A DNA stretch of 64,000 nucleotides from Desulfopila inferna (GCF_016919005.1 NZ_JAFFQE010000001.1:620001-684000); one strand, 5' to 3'. Positions 29,763-38,888 are shown, counted from the stretch's first letter. Notes: a model not told the origin generated them from the sequence alone. Numbers and translations: made by a program.

Positions 29763-30284
29763 CTACTGCTCTTTCTCGTTGAGGCTATCGATATTTTGAC
29801 TCATGGTGTACTCCGCCAACAGAGAGTTTCGCCAATATCCGTTTTCATTTTCGGCAAAGAACTTTCTGAACAGCCGGATGCTTTCACTTCTCAGTACATT
29901 GGGTATAATCTGTAATTCCATCGAGGCATACAGTGGTTTAAGCTGCGGTAGCGGAAGGCTGGTCCCTCCTCCCATAATATCCTCATATGCAAATACTATG
30001 GTCTTTATATTGTTGAGAATCAAGGTGGAGAAACACATCAGACAGGGTTCCATGGTCGAATAGATAACCACATCGCCGGAGAGCTTTTCTGGAAATCTCC
30101 GATATATCTCGCGCAGGGCAATGATTTCAGCGTGATCCATTTCGTTGTTCTCCCTGCTGTTCCGCCTTCTGCCGCTACAGATCACGCCTTTGTTGTCCGT
30201 GATAACACAGCCTACCGGGAATTCCCCGTTATCAAGGGCGATCTTGGCTTCTTCCAAAGCAAGCTTCATATAGGTTTCATGCAT
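29763..30284 (-). CDS. TadA-like nucleoside/tRNA deaminase family protein
   Basis: Zinc-dependent cytidine/adenosine deaminase fold. The 173-residue protein has DHAEIIAL (zinc His and catalytic Glu, about 56-63) and MEPCLMCFSTLI (PCxxC zinc ligands, about 86-97). It resembles TadA/guanine deaminase relatives but lacks features that fix the substrate, so tRNA A34 deamination is not assumed. I chose the ATG at 30284 because AGGAG lies seven bases upstream; upstream in-frame starts (30305, 30308) overlap the preceding gene. It is encoded between a zinc-ribbon protein and a radical SAM protein. Confidence 0.82.
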   Translation of the reverse strand: MHETYMKLALEEAKIALDNGEFPVGCVITDNKGVICSGRRRNSRENNEMDHAEIIALREIYRRFPEKLSGDVVIYSTMEPCLMCFSTLILNNIKTIVFAYEDIMGGGTSLPLPQLKPLYASMELQIIPNVLRSESIRLFRKFFAENENGYWRNSLLAEYTMSQNIDSLNEKEQ

Positions 30285-30304
30285 GTGCAAACTCCTGCCT
30301 GACA

Positions 30305-31543
30305 TCACATCGACCGACCGTAATGGAGATTTTTTTCGGAAAACGCGACCGCTGTATGATCCTGAACAAGGTCATGGCCGAGGATATGAAAAGGAAGATA
30401 TACCAGGGCAGTATGCCGCGCCTTGATGGTAACTCCGGGAAGGGAAGGCATGAAGTCCCGTTTGTTCATAACAGCAGCTGCAAGAATGGCCTTTAACGCC
30501 TGAACCGCTTCCATAGCCGGCAGGGTCACGGGATAAAGATTTTTGCTGAGATTTCCGGCTTTCATTGGAATTTTGTGCTGTGATACGGTTAAGTTTTTGG
30601 AAATCTGGAGGAAGTACTTTGGCCTGATTTTAAAAGCCGGCACCCAGAAATCCAGTTCCAGATTTTCGTGCATATCCCGGATAACCACGGGTTGATTGGT
30701 CAGCCGCAGAAAATCGGCAAAACTTTTGAGCTGCAGTCCCTCGCTGCTGATCGAAATTCTCCAGAAGGGTAGAAACCGGTCACCCTGAACGGCAGGAGCA
30801 CAGGAAAACGCTACTCTTTCAAACCGGCCGTTTCTTTCCTGCCATAATGACTCACAATTGCGGCATTCCATCACCAGGCTGTCCCGCTCTCCACTCAGAG
30901 CCGCCGCACAGTGTGGACAGATAGTGGAGATAAAGGTCGGCAGCCACTTCTCCTTGACCGGTCCGCAATGTTTCATCAGAAGATCTGTGGATTCTGCGCA
31001 GATATCCCGATTAAGCACCCCATCGATCAGCCTGCCCTCCCTGAAGTAGGCAGGCAGGTAAATGCAGCTGATGGTTTCACCGATAAAGGAACGGTGGTAC
31101 AATGCATCCTGATTGTCGGAAAAGGCGCTGGTAAGTTTTGCAGCCTTGGCAAAAATATCCTTGATCTTTTCGGTCAGTCCGGCAAAAAGCCCGGCGTGGC
31201 CGGCTCCGACCAGACGTATCTGCATGGCCTGAGCCCGCAGCCCCAGCGAAGCAGGAATTTTCTCACTGCTGTAGCCAAGCTGAGTGGTATCGACTATTCT
31301 GTGTTCCAACTCCGTGCCCATGCAGGAGTAGACGTGCCCCTTAAAGCGCAGATATGGGATATGAATGATATCCTTTTGCGCTACGGCTTCGCCTACCATA
31401 GTGGGAAGAACAAAGCGAAGCGGTTGACCGGAGACCATGTAGTTGCGGCCATCGCAGTACCGGCAGTCGACTACCCTGTCCACCTCGGCCACTTCTACGG
31501 GAGCGCCGCAGGAGGGACAATCCTGAATATAACTGAGTTCCAT
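30305..31543 (-). CDS. Zinc-ribbon protein of unknown function
   Basis: About 412 residues, soluble, with an N-terminal zinc ribbon (CPSCGAPVEV ... CRYCDGRN, about 9-34) and a second cysteine set in the middle (CPHCAAAL ... CRNCESLW, about 213-236). The rest is mixed alpha/beta and unrecognised. The ATG at 31543 has AAGGTGAG upstream and lies five bases after the SPFH gene. The arrangement SPFH-ribbon protein followed by a large zinc-ribbon protein suggests a joint complex (inference). Confidence 0.7.
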   Translation of the reverse strand: MELSYIQDCPSCGAPVEVAEVDRVVDCRYCDGRNYMVSGQPLRFVLPTMVGEAVAQKDIIHIPYLRFKGHVYSCMGTELEHRIVDTTQLGYSSEKIPASLGLRAQAMQIRLVGAGHAGLFAGLTEKIKDIFAKAAKLTSAFSDNQDALYHRSFIGETISCIYLPAYFREGRLIDGVLNRDICAESTDLLMKHCGPVKEKWLPTFISTICPHCAAALSGERDSLVMECRNCESLWQERNGRFERVAFSCAPAVQGDRFLPFWRISISSEGLQLKSFADFLRLTNQPVVIRDMHENLELDFWVPAFKIRPKYFLQISKNLTVSQHKIPMKAGNLSKNLYPVTLPAMEAVQALKAILAAAVMNKRDFMPSLPGVTIKARHTALVYLPFHILGHDLVQDHTAVAFSEKNLHYGRSM

Positions 31544-31548
31544 GACAA

Positions 31549-32676
31549 TCAGCTCACCTTGGTGCCGCACTGGTTGCAGAACATGGCGCCGGGCAGATTT
31601 TCCGCCTTACATTGGGGGCAGAAAACAGGTTTTGGTTTGCCATCCACCGGCTCCCCGCACTTTGAGCAGAACAGGGCATTGGGAGCCAGGTTTTTCCGGC
31701 AGCTTCCGCAGCGGCTCAGGATGAGCTGCTGGTGTCCGCAAAGCGGGCAGAACCTGGCATCGTCGGCGATCGGCTGCCGGCAATCAGGACAGCTGGTGCC
31801 CGGACTTCCGCTGGAGGGTGCATTTGGTGCCGAAAAGCTCTGGGAAAACATGGCCGGCATCATCAGTCCCATGCCCATGCCCATGCCGGCCCCCGCCTCG
31901 CCCTGGGCGGTGGCGGCCTTTTCCATGGCCATGGCAGCCTTCATTTTCATGAATTTTTCCATATCGCTGATGAGATTGAGCCGCCCCTTGTCATCGATGG
32001 CGCTCTGCACCTCCTCCGGCGGGGTTATGGAGGTGATGTAGAGATGGCTCAGGCGCAGGCCGAAATCGGAAAAATCGCTGACCAGTCTCTTCTGTAGCTC
32101 GATGGAAAGTTCGTCGAACTTTCCCGGAAGGTTTAAAATCGTATCAAGTTTCTCACCCAGATAATCGTTCAATCTCGAGACTATGATGCGCTTGAGGTAG
32201 GTGGAGATTTCTTCGGTATCCATTTTCCCCATGGTTCCGACCATCGAGTTAATGAACAGCACCGGTTGAACGATCTGAATATTAAAGATGCCATGGGCGC
32301 GTAATCGGACCAGTCCGAGCTCCTCGTCCCGAAAGGCAATAGGATTGCTGGTTCCCCATTTAAGGTTGGTGAAATATTTCATATTGACAATATACACCTC
32401 AGCACGAAGAGGACTGTTGCCGCGCCAGGGAATGGAAAGGATCTTGGTCAGAATCGGGAGATTGCCTGTTTTCAGAGTGTGCCTGCCGGGAACAAAACCA
32501 TCGCAGGCCCTGCCTTTATAAAAGAGAACTCCGGCCTGGCTGTCCCTGATGGTTAATTGAGCGCCATATTTAATCTCGCCGGAGCCTGCTTCCGGCAACC
32601 TGTGCACCATTTCCTTGCCGGTTTCATCGAACCATTCAATGTTTTCCAGAAAAATGCCGCCGTCAAATCTATTCAT
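31549..32676 (-). CDS. SPFH-domain protein with C-terminal zinc ribbons
   Basis: A 375-residue protein with an N-terminal SPFH/prohibitin-like domain (about 30-235; AQLTIRDSQAGVLFYKGRACD is the characteristic opening), a Met/Gly/Ala-rich linker (about 240-275) and three CxxC-type zinc ribbons (CPDC..CPLC, CGSC..CSKC, CPQC..CNQC; about 294-375). This is the virion-core-protein/YdjI-like architecture. SPFH proteins form membrane-associated ring scaffolds; this one lacks an obvious membrane helix. It is the first gene of the operon that ends with the radical SAM protein. Confidence 0.85.
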   Translation of the reverse strand: MNRFDGGIFLENIEWFDETGKEMVHRLPEAGSGEIKYGAQLTIRDSQAGVLFYKGRACDGFVPGRHTLKTGNLPILTKILSIPWRGNSPLRAEVYIVNMKYFTNLKWGTSNPIAFRDEELGLVRLRAHGIFNIQIVQPVLFINSMVGTMGKMDTEEISTYLKRIIVSRLNDYLGEKLDTILNLPGKFDELSIELQKRLVSDFSDFGLRLSHLYITSITPPEEVQSAIDDKGRLNLISDMEKFMKMKAAMAMEKAATAQGEAGAGMGMGMGLMMPAMFSQSFSAPNAPSSGSPGTSCPDCRQPIADDARFCPLCGHQQLILSRCGSCRKNLAPNALFCSKCGEPVDGKPKPVFCPQCKAENLPGAMFCNQCGTKVS

Positions 32677-32805
32677 GGTGCTTTGCTCCTCAAAAATTTC
32701 GATTTTTTCGATGCTGCCGCTTCCCGGTGGAAAAATATCTCTTTCTGCAGTAGATTAAAACTCTATCCATATTGGTTATCGATCAAACGCAACCAACAAG
32801 ACTTT

Positions 32806-32935
32806 TGATTACCAATGAAACTCAGTCGGATTCATGCTGCTGTCTTGGAGATTTTTACAAAAGCCCATTTTTACCAATCATTCCTGTCACGGATCGGAAT
32901 CCGGGATGACGGATCCGGAATCCATTCTTCATAAA
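32806..32935. repeat. Degenerate miniature element carrying a REP-like palindrome
   Basis: The segment shares its left part (GATTACCAATGAAACTCAG ... TTTTTACAAAAGCC ... CCAATCATTCC) with the element at 45800-45900, and contains TCGGAATCCGGGATGACGGATCCGGAATCC. It sits upstream of the SPFH gene. The rest of the 32677-33020 interval shows no gene. Confidence 0.6.
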
Positions 32936-33020
32936 GAGTGAATTCGGCCAGTTAAAAAGGCCTTTTGCAGAACCATCAAGCCATATCGGCTTAATCGTCA
33001 ACTATAGTACATTCACAGTT

Positions 33021-33407
33021 ATGAAAAAAGAAAAAATATCCGGACCCGAAGAAGACAATCTGGAGTTCAGGGAAAGCTGGACACTGGAGAACGCCATGCA
33101 AGTCGTACAGCACCCTACGGTAGATGCAAAACTCTGGGCTGAAGCAGTCGAATGGCTGCTGCTTTACGGACCTGAAGAAATTAAGGAGATGCTGCTGTCC
33201 GCATCAATGTACGCCACCGGTGAACAATTCCCCGATCTCAAGGCAACAGGCTGTACCCGTGAGGGTGAGCTCTGTTACGATATAGCCGAGATAGCCAGGG
33301 CACTCGGTGTTGAGGAGGCGGAAGCACAAAGGATATTACGAGAGAAAGAAAAAAGCCATGGCACCCGCCATGGCTTTGATGTATCTGAAACAACCAAAAT
33401 TCAGTAA
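33021..33407 (+). CDS. Hypothetical soluble protein
   Basis: A 128-residue acidic alpha-helical protein with no signal peptide and no family I recognise. The segment EIARALGVEEAEAQRIL (about 93-109) could be a helix-turn-helix-like or helical-hairpin piece. No ribosome site stands out before the ATG. Its last codons coincide with a perfect 11-base hairpin (33352-33377), so the natural 3' end may have been altered by an insertion of repeat material. Confidence 0.5.
   Translation: MKKEKISGPEEDNLEFRESWTLENAMQVVQHPTVDAKLWAEAVEWLLLYGPEEIKEMLLSASMYATGEQFPDLKATGCTREGELCYDIAEIARALGVEEAEAQRILREKEKSHGTRHGFDVSETTKIQ
33352..33377 (-). terminator. Hairpin with minus-strand T-run (inside 3' end of the hypothetical gene)
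   Basis: Perfect stem AAAGCCATGGC / GCCATGGCTTT with loop ACCC. On the minus strand it is followed by TTTTTTCTTTC, so it can terminate the octaheme cytochrome transcript arriving from 33632. Confidence 0.65.
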
Positions 33408-33428
33408 ATGCGGTTCAACGGCAAAAGC

Positions 33429-33518
33429 GTTGGGCTTCCTTCGTCAGCACCAACCTACAGCTTTGCCGCAAATGCATTTTGGAAGAGTAGGTTGGCGGTG
33501 AGCTCAGCGAACCCCAAC
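33429..33518. repeat. 90-bp palindromic repeat, copy 1
   Basis: Arms GTTGGGCTTCCTTCGTCAGC... and ...GAACCCCAAC form an imperfect inverted repeat of about 30 bases around a variable centre. The flank following it (GCATCATGAACATATCGCTTTTCAG) matches that after the other copies. See the groups at 36461 and 38482. Confidence 0.85.
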
Positions 33519-33631
33519 AAAAAACCTCCCGGCAAGCATCATGAACATATCGCTTTTCAGACCATTTTATTCAAATAGCAAAAGCAAAGCAGATCCCGCT
33601 GCAGGGACAGCGGCTCCAACAATCACAACTG

Positions 33632-34954
33632 CTACTGCTTCTTAAAGAACTCTGCATATGTTTTCTGAAGTTCTCCGCTTTCTATGGCTTTTTTCAGTGT
33701 CTCGGTATCGGTATTCAGCCAGCTGTGCATCGGGTCTTCGAGCAGCTTTTCTATATACTCGTTTACTTCAGGATCATTGTAATGTCTTGCTTCAGGGATA
33801 AACTCGAAATAAAAGTTATGGGCAACGTCGTAGATGCCATGCCACCAGGCATAATCAGGTCCCATCATGGCTGTACCCATCCTGGCCCGTCGTCCTTCAT
33901 GATGCCAAAGCTCCCAGTACATCCATTCCACGTCATTTGAAAAAGCCGCTTTATTTTCGAGGAGGTTTTTTTCTTTCAGCATGTTCATGATAGTGCCGGC
34001 CGGTTTGGCAAATTTTTCATCATAGAGATTTACCAGGGCATCGTACTGGTAATAGTGGCCGTCCACAAAGCCCTGCTGGTGACAATTGCTGCACACATCC
34101 TTCATGGCCTCCCGTTTCTTTTCCCAGTTATCTTTATGTTTCGATACCGGCGGGCGGAGCGTCCAGGAAATACGGTTCCCCACATCATGGGTAAGTTTCT
34201 GATTGGGTGTGGCCGACATATGACAGGTTGCACAGGTAGGAGCTTCATAATAATCCTCACCGACCACCCACTGGTCGTTATCGAGGTTCAGCTTCTCCCT
34301 GTTGGCGTTATAGGCAATGCCGTGTTTGGATTCATCGTAAATCTCTTTTTGTGGATGATCCGGGCCCAGATGACATTTACCGCAATTGCCCGGCTGCCGC
34401 GCCTGAGCCTTGGAAAAAGAATGCCTGGAATGACAGGCATTACAGGCGCCCTTGGAGCCGTCGGGATTCAATCGGCCAACCCCGGAATTCGGCCAGGTTA
34501 AAGATGAGAGTTTATTGGATGCCTCAGGGTCAATTATCACCTTGGCGCCATGGCAGGACTCACAGCCGACTATGACAACGGGATGACCTCCGGCTACATG
34601 GGCCATGTAGGCGTCATTGGACTGCAGGATTTCACCGGCGTGGGCATGGTACGACTGCGAAGTCTCTTCCTCGATTTCGCTATGACATTTTCCGCAGTCC
34701 TTCGGGGTGACAAGGGTTGCTACAGTGGCTCCATAATGTTCGTAAGCATCGACATCGCCTTCCTCGGCGGCATGACAATCTATACAACCTACATCATTCT
34801 CGCCGTGTCCGGAATTTTTCCATTGCAGATACATTCCGGGATTTTCCTCACGGTGACAACTAATACAGTCCTCAGCTACATCTGCCATGCTGCTGCCGGT
34901 AAAAAAGATCAAGCTTAGCAAAGAAATGACGACAACACCGGTTACTCTTCTCAT
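33632..34954 (-). CDS. Octaheme c-type cytochrome, hydroxylamine oxidoreductase-like
   Basis: Secreted multiheme cytochrome. The 440-residue precursor has a signal peptide (about 1-24) and eight CxxCH sites: CISCH, CIDCH, CGKCH, CESCH, CNACH, CGKCH, CATCH and CSNCH, all in the first 300 residues. The helical C-terminal part (ending near 440) fits the HAO family. In anaerobes such proteins are thought to act reductively on nitrite or hydroxylamine. Whether the crosslinking Tyr of oxidative HAO is present cannot be decided by eye. No partner quinol oxidase gene is adjacent. Confidence 0.87.
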   Translation of the reverse strand: MRRVTGVVVISLLSLIFFTGSSMADVAEDCISCHREENPGMYLQWKNSGHGENDVGCIDCHAAEEGDVDAYEHYGATVATLVTPKDCGKCHSEIEEETSQSYHAHAGEILQSNDAYMAHVAGGHPVVIVGCESCHGAKVIIDPEASNKLSSLTWPNSGVGRLNPDGSKGACNACHSRHSFSKAQARQPGNCGKCHLGPDHPQKEIYDESKHGIAYNANREKLNLDNDQWVVGEDYYEAPTCATCHMSATPNQKLTHDVGNRISWTLRPPVSKHKDNWEKKREAMKDVCSNCHQQGFVDGHYYQYDALVNLYDEKFAKPAGTIMNMLKEKNLLENKAAFSNDVEWMYWELWHHEGRRARMGTAMMGPDYAWWHGIYDVAHNFYFEFIPEARHYNDPEVNEYIEKLLEDPMHSWLNTDTETLKKAIESGELQKTYAEFFKKQ

Positions 34955-35224
34955 CTCAGCCCTCCTTTCAAATAATTATGTTCATATCGTATTGTATACA
35001 AAATCAGAAAAAACCCTGATTCACCAACTGACACTGACAAGCATATCACATGGAGAGAGTAATATTCAACTTATGCAAAAGGAAGGAGTAACCGCGAAAT
35101 CTGCAGCAGCAAAAGAAGACCGCAACTGATTCATACCGGATCTGCAGTCTTGAGGCATGAAGCCGGCATAAATATAATTGATAATCAGCGTCCTGATCCG
35201 AACACCGCGGTACTCCTGGCAGGC

Positions 35225-36298
35225 TCAAGAGAGAACTTTATCGACCAGGGTTTCTTCAACCTTATCGGTGATAATCACTTCACCAATTCGTACCGGCAGA
35301 ACATATGCCACCTTTCCCGAGACAATTTTTTTGTCCGCCAGCAGGTACTTTTTGATCTTTTTCCGATCAAATTGCGGAGGAATCGCAGTCGGCAGTCCAT
35401 AATCCTGCAGCAGTCCGACAATCTCGTCTTTATTCTCAGCCGGCAATATCCCCTGGAGTTCAGCAATGCGGGCAGCTGCAACCATGCCGATGGCAACGGC
35501 TTTGCCGTGGATAATGGAAAAATCGGAAACCGCCTCGACGGCATGGCCTATGGTATGACCGTAATTGAGAATTCTTCTGATATCTGACTCACGCTCATCC
35601 TCGGCCACCACCTGCGCTTTTATGGTGCAGGAGGTATGTATTATCGTCTCGATCACCTTGGTGTTCAGAGCCAGCGCTTCTGCACGCTTCTCGCTCAGAT
35701 ACCGGAAAAATGCTGCATCACGGATAACACCGTATTTTATAACTTCGGCAATGCCGCCTAGCAGCTCCTCTTTCTCAAGCGTTTCTAAAACGCCGCTATC
35801 GATGTAGACGGCCTTCGGCTGGTAGAAAGCCCCTACCAGGTTTTTGCCTTCGGCAATATCGACACCGGTTTTTCCGCCGACGGAGCTGTCGACCTGAGAG
35901 AGCAGGGTCGTGGGGATCTGCACGAATGGAATACCGCGCATATAGCTCGCCGCTACAAATCCGGCAAGATCGCCGGAAACACCACCTCCCAAAGCAATGA
36001 TGCCATCCCTGCGGTCAAAACCTTTCTGAGCGAGTGTGCTGCATAAGAATGCGAAGGTATTGAGGTTTTTACTTGCTTCACCAGCTGGGAAAGTGACAAG
36101 TTCCGCTTTTATGTTGCTCTGTCTCAGGGAATCAAACAGCCTGTCGCCATAAAGCCCAGCCACCTTTGAATCTGCGATGATGCAGTAGCGGTTGGCGATA
36201 CGGCGTTCCGCCAGATCTTCGCCGACCTTGTCCAGACACCCGTACTCGATATGAATTGGATATGATCTTTCTTCCAGTCCGACACACAACTCATTCAT
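35225..36298 (-). CDS. aroB: 3-dehydroquinate synthase
   Basis: Second step of the shikimate pathway, NAD- and metal-dependent. The 357-residue protein has GGGVSGDLAGFVAASYMRG (about 103-121), the PTTLLSQVDSSVGGKTGVD motif (about 128-146) and the metal ligands E in AEVIKYG and H in GHTIGHAVE (about 249-257). Complete, monocistronic, flanked by repeats downstream of sat. A 270-base gap without a gene separates it from the octaheme cytochrome. Confidence 0.96.
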   Translation of the reverse strand: MNELCVGLEERSYPIHIEYGCLDKVGEDLAERRIANRYCIIADSKVAGLYGDRLFDSLRQSNIKAELVTFPAGEASKNLNTFAFLCSTLAQKGFDRRDGIIALGGGVSGDLAGFVAASYMRGIPFVQIPTTLLSQVDSSVGGKTGVDIAEGKNLVGAFYQPKAVYIDSGVLETLEKEELLGGIAEVIKYGVIRDAAFFRYLSEKRAEALALNTKVIETIIHTSCTIKAQVVAEDERESDIRRILNYGHTIGHAVEAVSDFSIIHGKAVAIGMVAAARIAELQGILPAENKDEIVGLLQDYGLPTAIPPQFDRKKIKKYLLADKKIVSGKVAYVLPVRIGEVIITDKVEETLVDKVLS

Positions 36299-36460
36299 GG
36301 CTCACTCCGATTGAATACTTTCTGTTTTAAGGCAGTTAATTTTATGATTATCAGCAAATCCGGCTGATTTCAAGCTGCCAGACGAAATGTACTCATTCCA
36401 GAGTATTCCTTCTAGACAAAAAAAAACATCTTTGGTTTTAAGGATATCACTGAGCAAGGA

Positions 36461-36707
36461 GTTGGGCTTCCTTCGTCAGCTCCAACCTACAGGTTTGCCA
36501 CATATGGCTTTAGCAAAAGTAGGTTGGCGGTGAGCGCAGCGAACCCCAACAAAAGACTCCCCTGTCCATCATCACCACATCGCTTTTCAGACCATTCCTT
36601 TTGAAACGGCAAAAACGTTTGGCTTCCTACGTCAGCGCCAACCTACAGGTACTACCGCAAGTTTATTTTGAAAGGGTAGGTTGGCGCTGAGCAAAGCGAA
36701 GCCCAAC
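36461..36707. repeat. 90-bp palindromic repeats, copies 2 and 3 (tandem)
   Basis: Copies at 36461-36550 and 36617-36707, in the same orientation, with a period of 156 bases. The spacer (CATCATCACCACATCGCTTTTCAGACC) is the same spacer seen after copies 1, 4 and 5. Copy 3 diverges most (GTTTGGC, CAAAGCGAAGCCC). Confidence 0.85.
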
Positions 36708-36750
36708 AACAAGGTTTCCTCGCGACATAGTCAGGTTAACCTGAAAAACA

Positions 36751-36788
36751 AAAAAAGGAGATGCCACCTGAGAAGGCAACATCTCCTT
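36751..36788 (-). terminator. Intrinsic terminator of sat
   Basis: Stem AAGGAGATGCC / GGCAACATCTCCTT (two-base bulge) preceded on the plus strand by an A-run, so the minus-strand transcript of sat ends in a T-run. It lies about 100 bases past the sat stop. Confidence 0.8.
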
Positions 36789-36832
36789 GAGAGATCTTAA
36801 CTAAAGTCTCTACCCCAGCTGAGCTGGAATTT

Positions 36833-36876
36833 TTACAGATCGTTATCTTGTTTTTTTGCAAGAAAACGATCTGTAA
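36833..36876. repeat. Long hairpin just after the sat stop
   Basis: TTACAGATCGTTATCTTG pairs with CAAGAAAACGATCTGTAA (one mismatch) around a T-rich loop. It ends 10 bases from the sat stop and has no following T-run on the minus strand, so it may stabilise the 3' end of the mRNA rather than terminate it. Confidence 0.7.
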
Positions 36877-36885
36877 GGTACTAAA

Positions 36886-38163
36886 TTACATGGAGTCGCC
36901 GGAAGCGGCACCCTGCATTTTGACTTCAACTTTCTCAGTCAAACCTTCGTAGTACTTTCTCAGGTGATCGAGAACTTCTTCACGTCCGAAATGGTCGACA
37001 ATCTCGGCACCTTCGGAAAGGGCTTTACGGAGCTTGGTACCGGAAAGAATAACGCGGTCTTCCTTGCTGTGGTTACAGGTACGCAGAGAAGCCATACCGT
37101 CGCACTTATGACAATAGAAGGTCCAGTCAATCTTCATCGGCTTGCACTGCAGGTCTTTGCCGGTATCGCCTGTTTCGGGGATACGATCAAAAATTTCCTG
37201 AGCTTCGAACAGACCGTAGAAATCACCAACGCCGGCATGGTCACGACCGATCAGCATATTGTTGACACCGTAGTTCTGACGGAAGGTTGCATGGAGGAGT
37301 CCCTCACGCGGTCCGGCATAACGCATGTCAAGCGGATAACCTGCTGAAATGACATTGTCTTTAACAAAGTAATTTTCAATAAGAATATCGATTGCCTTGA
37401 TCCGGACAGGCGCAGGAATGTCGCCGGGCTTGAGGTTACCAATCAGGGAGTGAATCAGAACGCCGTCACATACCTCAACAGCGATCTTGGCCAGATATTC
37501 ATGGGAGCGGTGCATCGGGTTGCGGAGCTGCAGGGCGGCAACGTTTGCCCAGCCACGCTCGTCAAACATTGCACGGGTCTCGGCAGGCTTCAGGTAAACA
37601 CCCGGGTATTCTTTAGGATACTCGCCTTCGGAGAGGACTTTAACGGGGCCGGCGATGTTTACTTCTTTCTGCGCCATAACCATGATAACTCCGGGATGGT
37701 CTTCAGGAGCAATCTTCCAGAAATTACCGTCTACAGACTCTTCACCTTCACCCAGGAATACTTTTTCACATTCCCATTTTTTGTTTTCTTCGGTCATCTC
37801 GAATTTCTCGGTGACCTTCATGGTGGCAAAAATCTCGCCATTACGTACCAGAGCAACCTCGTCACCTTCAGTGATAGCAGCAGCATCGGCAGTGGATACA
37901 TCCAGGGTGATAGGTACAGGCCAGAAGGTGCCGTCCGCCAGCTGGAAGTTTTCGCAAACGCCTTTCCAGTCTGCTTTTGTCATAAAACCATCGAGAGGGG
38001 AAAAACCACCGATTCCCATCATGATGAGATCACCTTTTGCACGAGCAGAGATTTCTATCTGCTTCAGTCCTTCAGCTTTTTTCAATTCTGCATCACGCTC
38101 AGCGCCTTCAAGCAGAGCACATACCAAACCTTTCCCACCATGAGGTGCAACTAATTTTGACAT
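36886..38163 (-). CDS. sat: Sulfate adenylyltransferase (ATP sulfurylase)
   Basis: Activates sulfate with ATP to adenosine phosphosulfate, the first step of sulfate reduction. The 425-residue, single-chain enzyme has the nucleotide-binding motifs [11 protein letters not shown] (about 207-217, with QxRNP and HxxH) and [12 protein letters not shown] (about 298-309), and a CHKCDG...CNHS cysteine/histidine cluster (about 350-365) that probably binds metal. This is the homo-oligomeric dissimilatory type, not CysDN. The ATG at 38163 has AGGA upstream; the six codons before it have no ribosome site. The aprBA genes are not in the window. Confidence 0.96.
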   Translation of the reverse strand: MSKLVAPHGGKGLVCALLEGAERDAELKKAEGLKQIEISARAKGDLIMMGIGGFSPLDGFMTKADWKGVCENFQLADGTFWPVPITLDVSTADAAAITEGDEVALVRNGEIFATMKVTEKFEMTEENKKWECEKVFLGEGEESVDGNFWKIAPEDHPGVIMVMAQKEVNIAGPVKVLSEGEYPKEYPGVYLKPAETRAMFDERGWANVAALQLRNPMHRSHEYLAKIAVEVCDGVLIHSLIGNLKPGDIPAPVRIKAIDILIENYFVKDNVISAGYPLDMRYAGPREGLLHATFRQNYGVNNMLIGRDHAGVGDFYGLFEAQEIFDRIPETGDTGKDLQCKPMKIDWTFYCHKCDGMASLRTCNHSKEDRVILSGTKLRKALSEGAEIVDHFGREEVLDHLRKYYEGLTEKVEVKMQGAASGDSM

Positions 38164-38252
38164 AGGATTTCCTCTTCTCATTTATATTAGCGAAAATTAT
38201 ACCGTGGCACCGTGCCCGGCAGTTAATGAATACCCATTCATTTAATCTGCAA

Positions 38253-38282
38253 TATATAGCTAATTCACAGGGTAAAAGTCAA
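38253..38282 (-). promoter_or_regulatory. Promoter of sat
   Basis: On the minus strand TTGACT (38282-38277), an 18-base spacer and TATATA (38258-38253). Just downstream, in the leader, lies the inverted repeat AATGA...TCATT (about 38225-38242), a possible operator. The leader would be about 80 bases. Confidence 0.6.
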
Positions 38283-38481
38283 GGGAAAAAGGAATGCCTG
38301 TTTTCCGCATTGATGTGGAAAAACTGATGACACCATGGTTACAGACCGGGATTGTGGATGAACTTGAGGTTGCGGTTTGGTGGGCGTACGAAAAGGTCGG
38401 ATTTTTTATCCCCTTTTTTGCTGTAAGAAATTTTACAGGAAGCTCCAGTAAAAAGAAAGCTATAAAGAAAACAGCAAAAGA

Positions 38482-38888
38482 GTAGGGCTTCCTTCGTCAG
38501 CACCAAACCACAGGTTTGCCCAAAAATGATTTTAAAAAGATAGGTTGGCGGTGAGCGCAGCGAATCCCAACAAAAAGCTGCTCTGCAAGCATCATGAGCA
38601 CATCGCTTTTCAAACCATTTGTTTTCTAACGGCAAAAACGTTGGGCTTCCTTCGTCAGCGCCAACCTACTGGTTTGCCCTAAAATGATTTTGAAAAGGTA
38701 GGTTGGCGGTGAGTGCAGCGAACCCCAACAAAAAAGCTGCCCTGAAAGCATCATGAGCACATCGCTTTTCAAACCATTTGTTTTCTAACGGCAAAAACGT
38801 TGGGCTTCCTTCGTCAGCACCAACCTACAGGTTTGCCCTAAAATGATTTTGAAAAGGTAGGTTGGCGGTGAGCGCAGCGAACCCCAAC
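38482..38888. repeat. 90-bp palindromic repeats, copies 4-6 (tandem)
   Basis: Copies at 38482-38571, 38640-38729 and 38799-38888, all in one orientation, period 158-159 bases. The spacer GCATCATGAGCACATCGCTTTTCAAACC with CATTTGTTTTCTAACGG is almost identical between copies 4-5 and 5-6, showing recent tandem duplication of the whole unit. The array separates sat from copA. Confidence 0.9.

Noticed and set aside
30911-32041. 376-codon open frame antisense to the zinc-ribbon and SPFH genes
   Set aside because: The opposite strand has clear domains (SPFH, CxxC ribbons) and ribosome sites; this frame is its shadow.
38294-38485. 63-codon open frame upstream of sat, plus strand
   Set aside because: Its Lys-rich end stops inside the palindromic repeat and the AAGG before the ATG is too close. 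No family match; kept out as too weak.
33429-38888. CRISPR array
   Set aside because: Six repeats exist, but the unit is a 90-bp palindrome with conserved, not variable, spacers, and copies are spread over 5.5 kb around genes. No cas genes are present.
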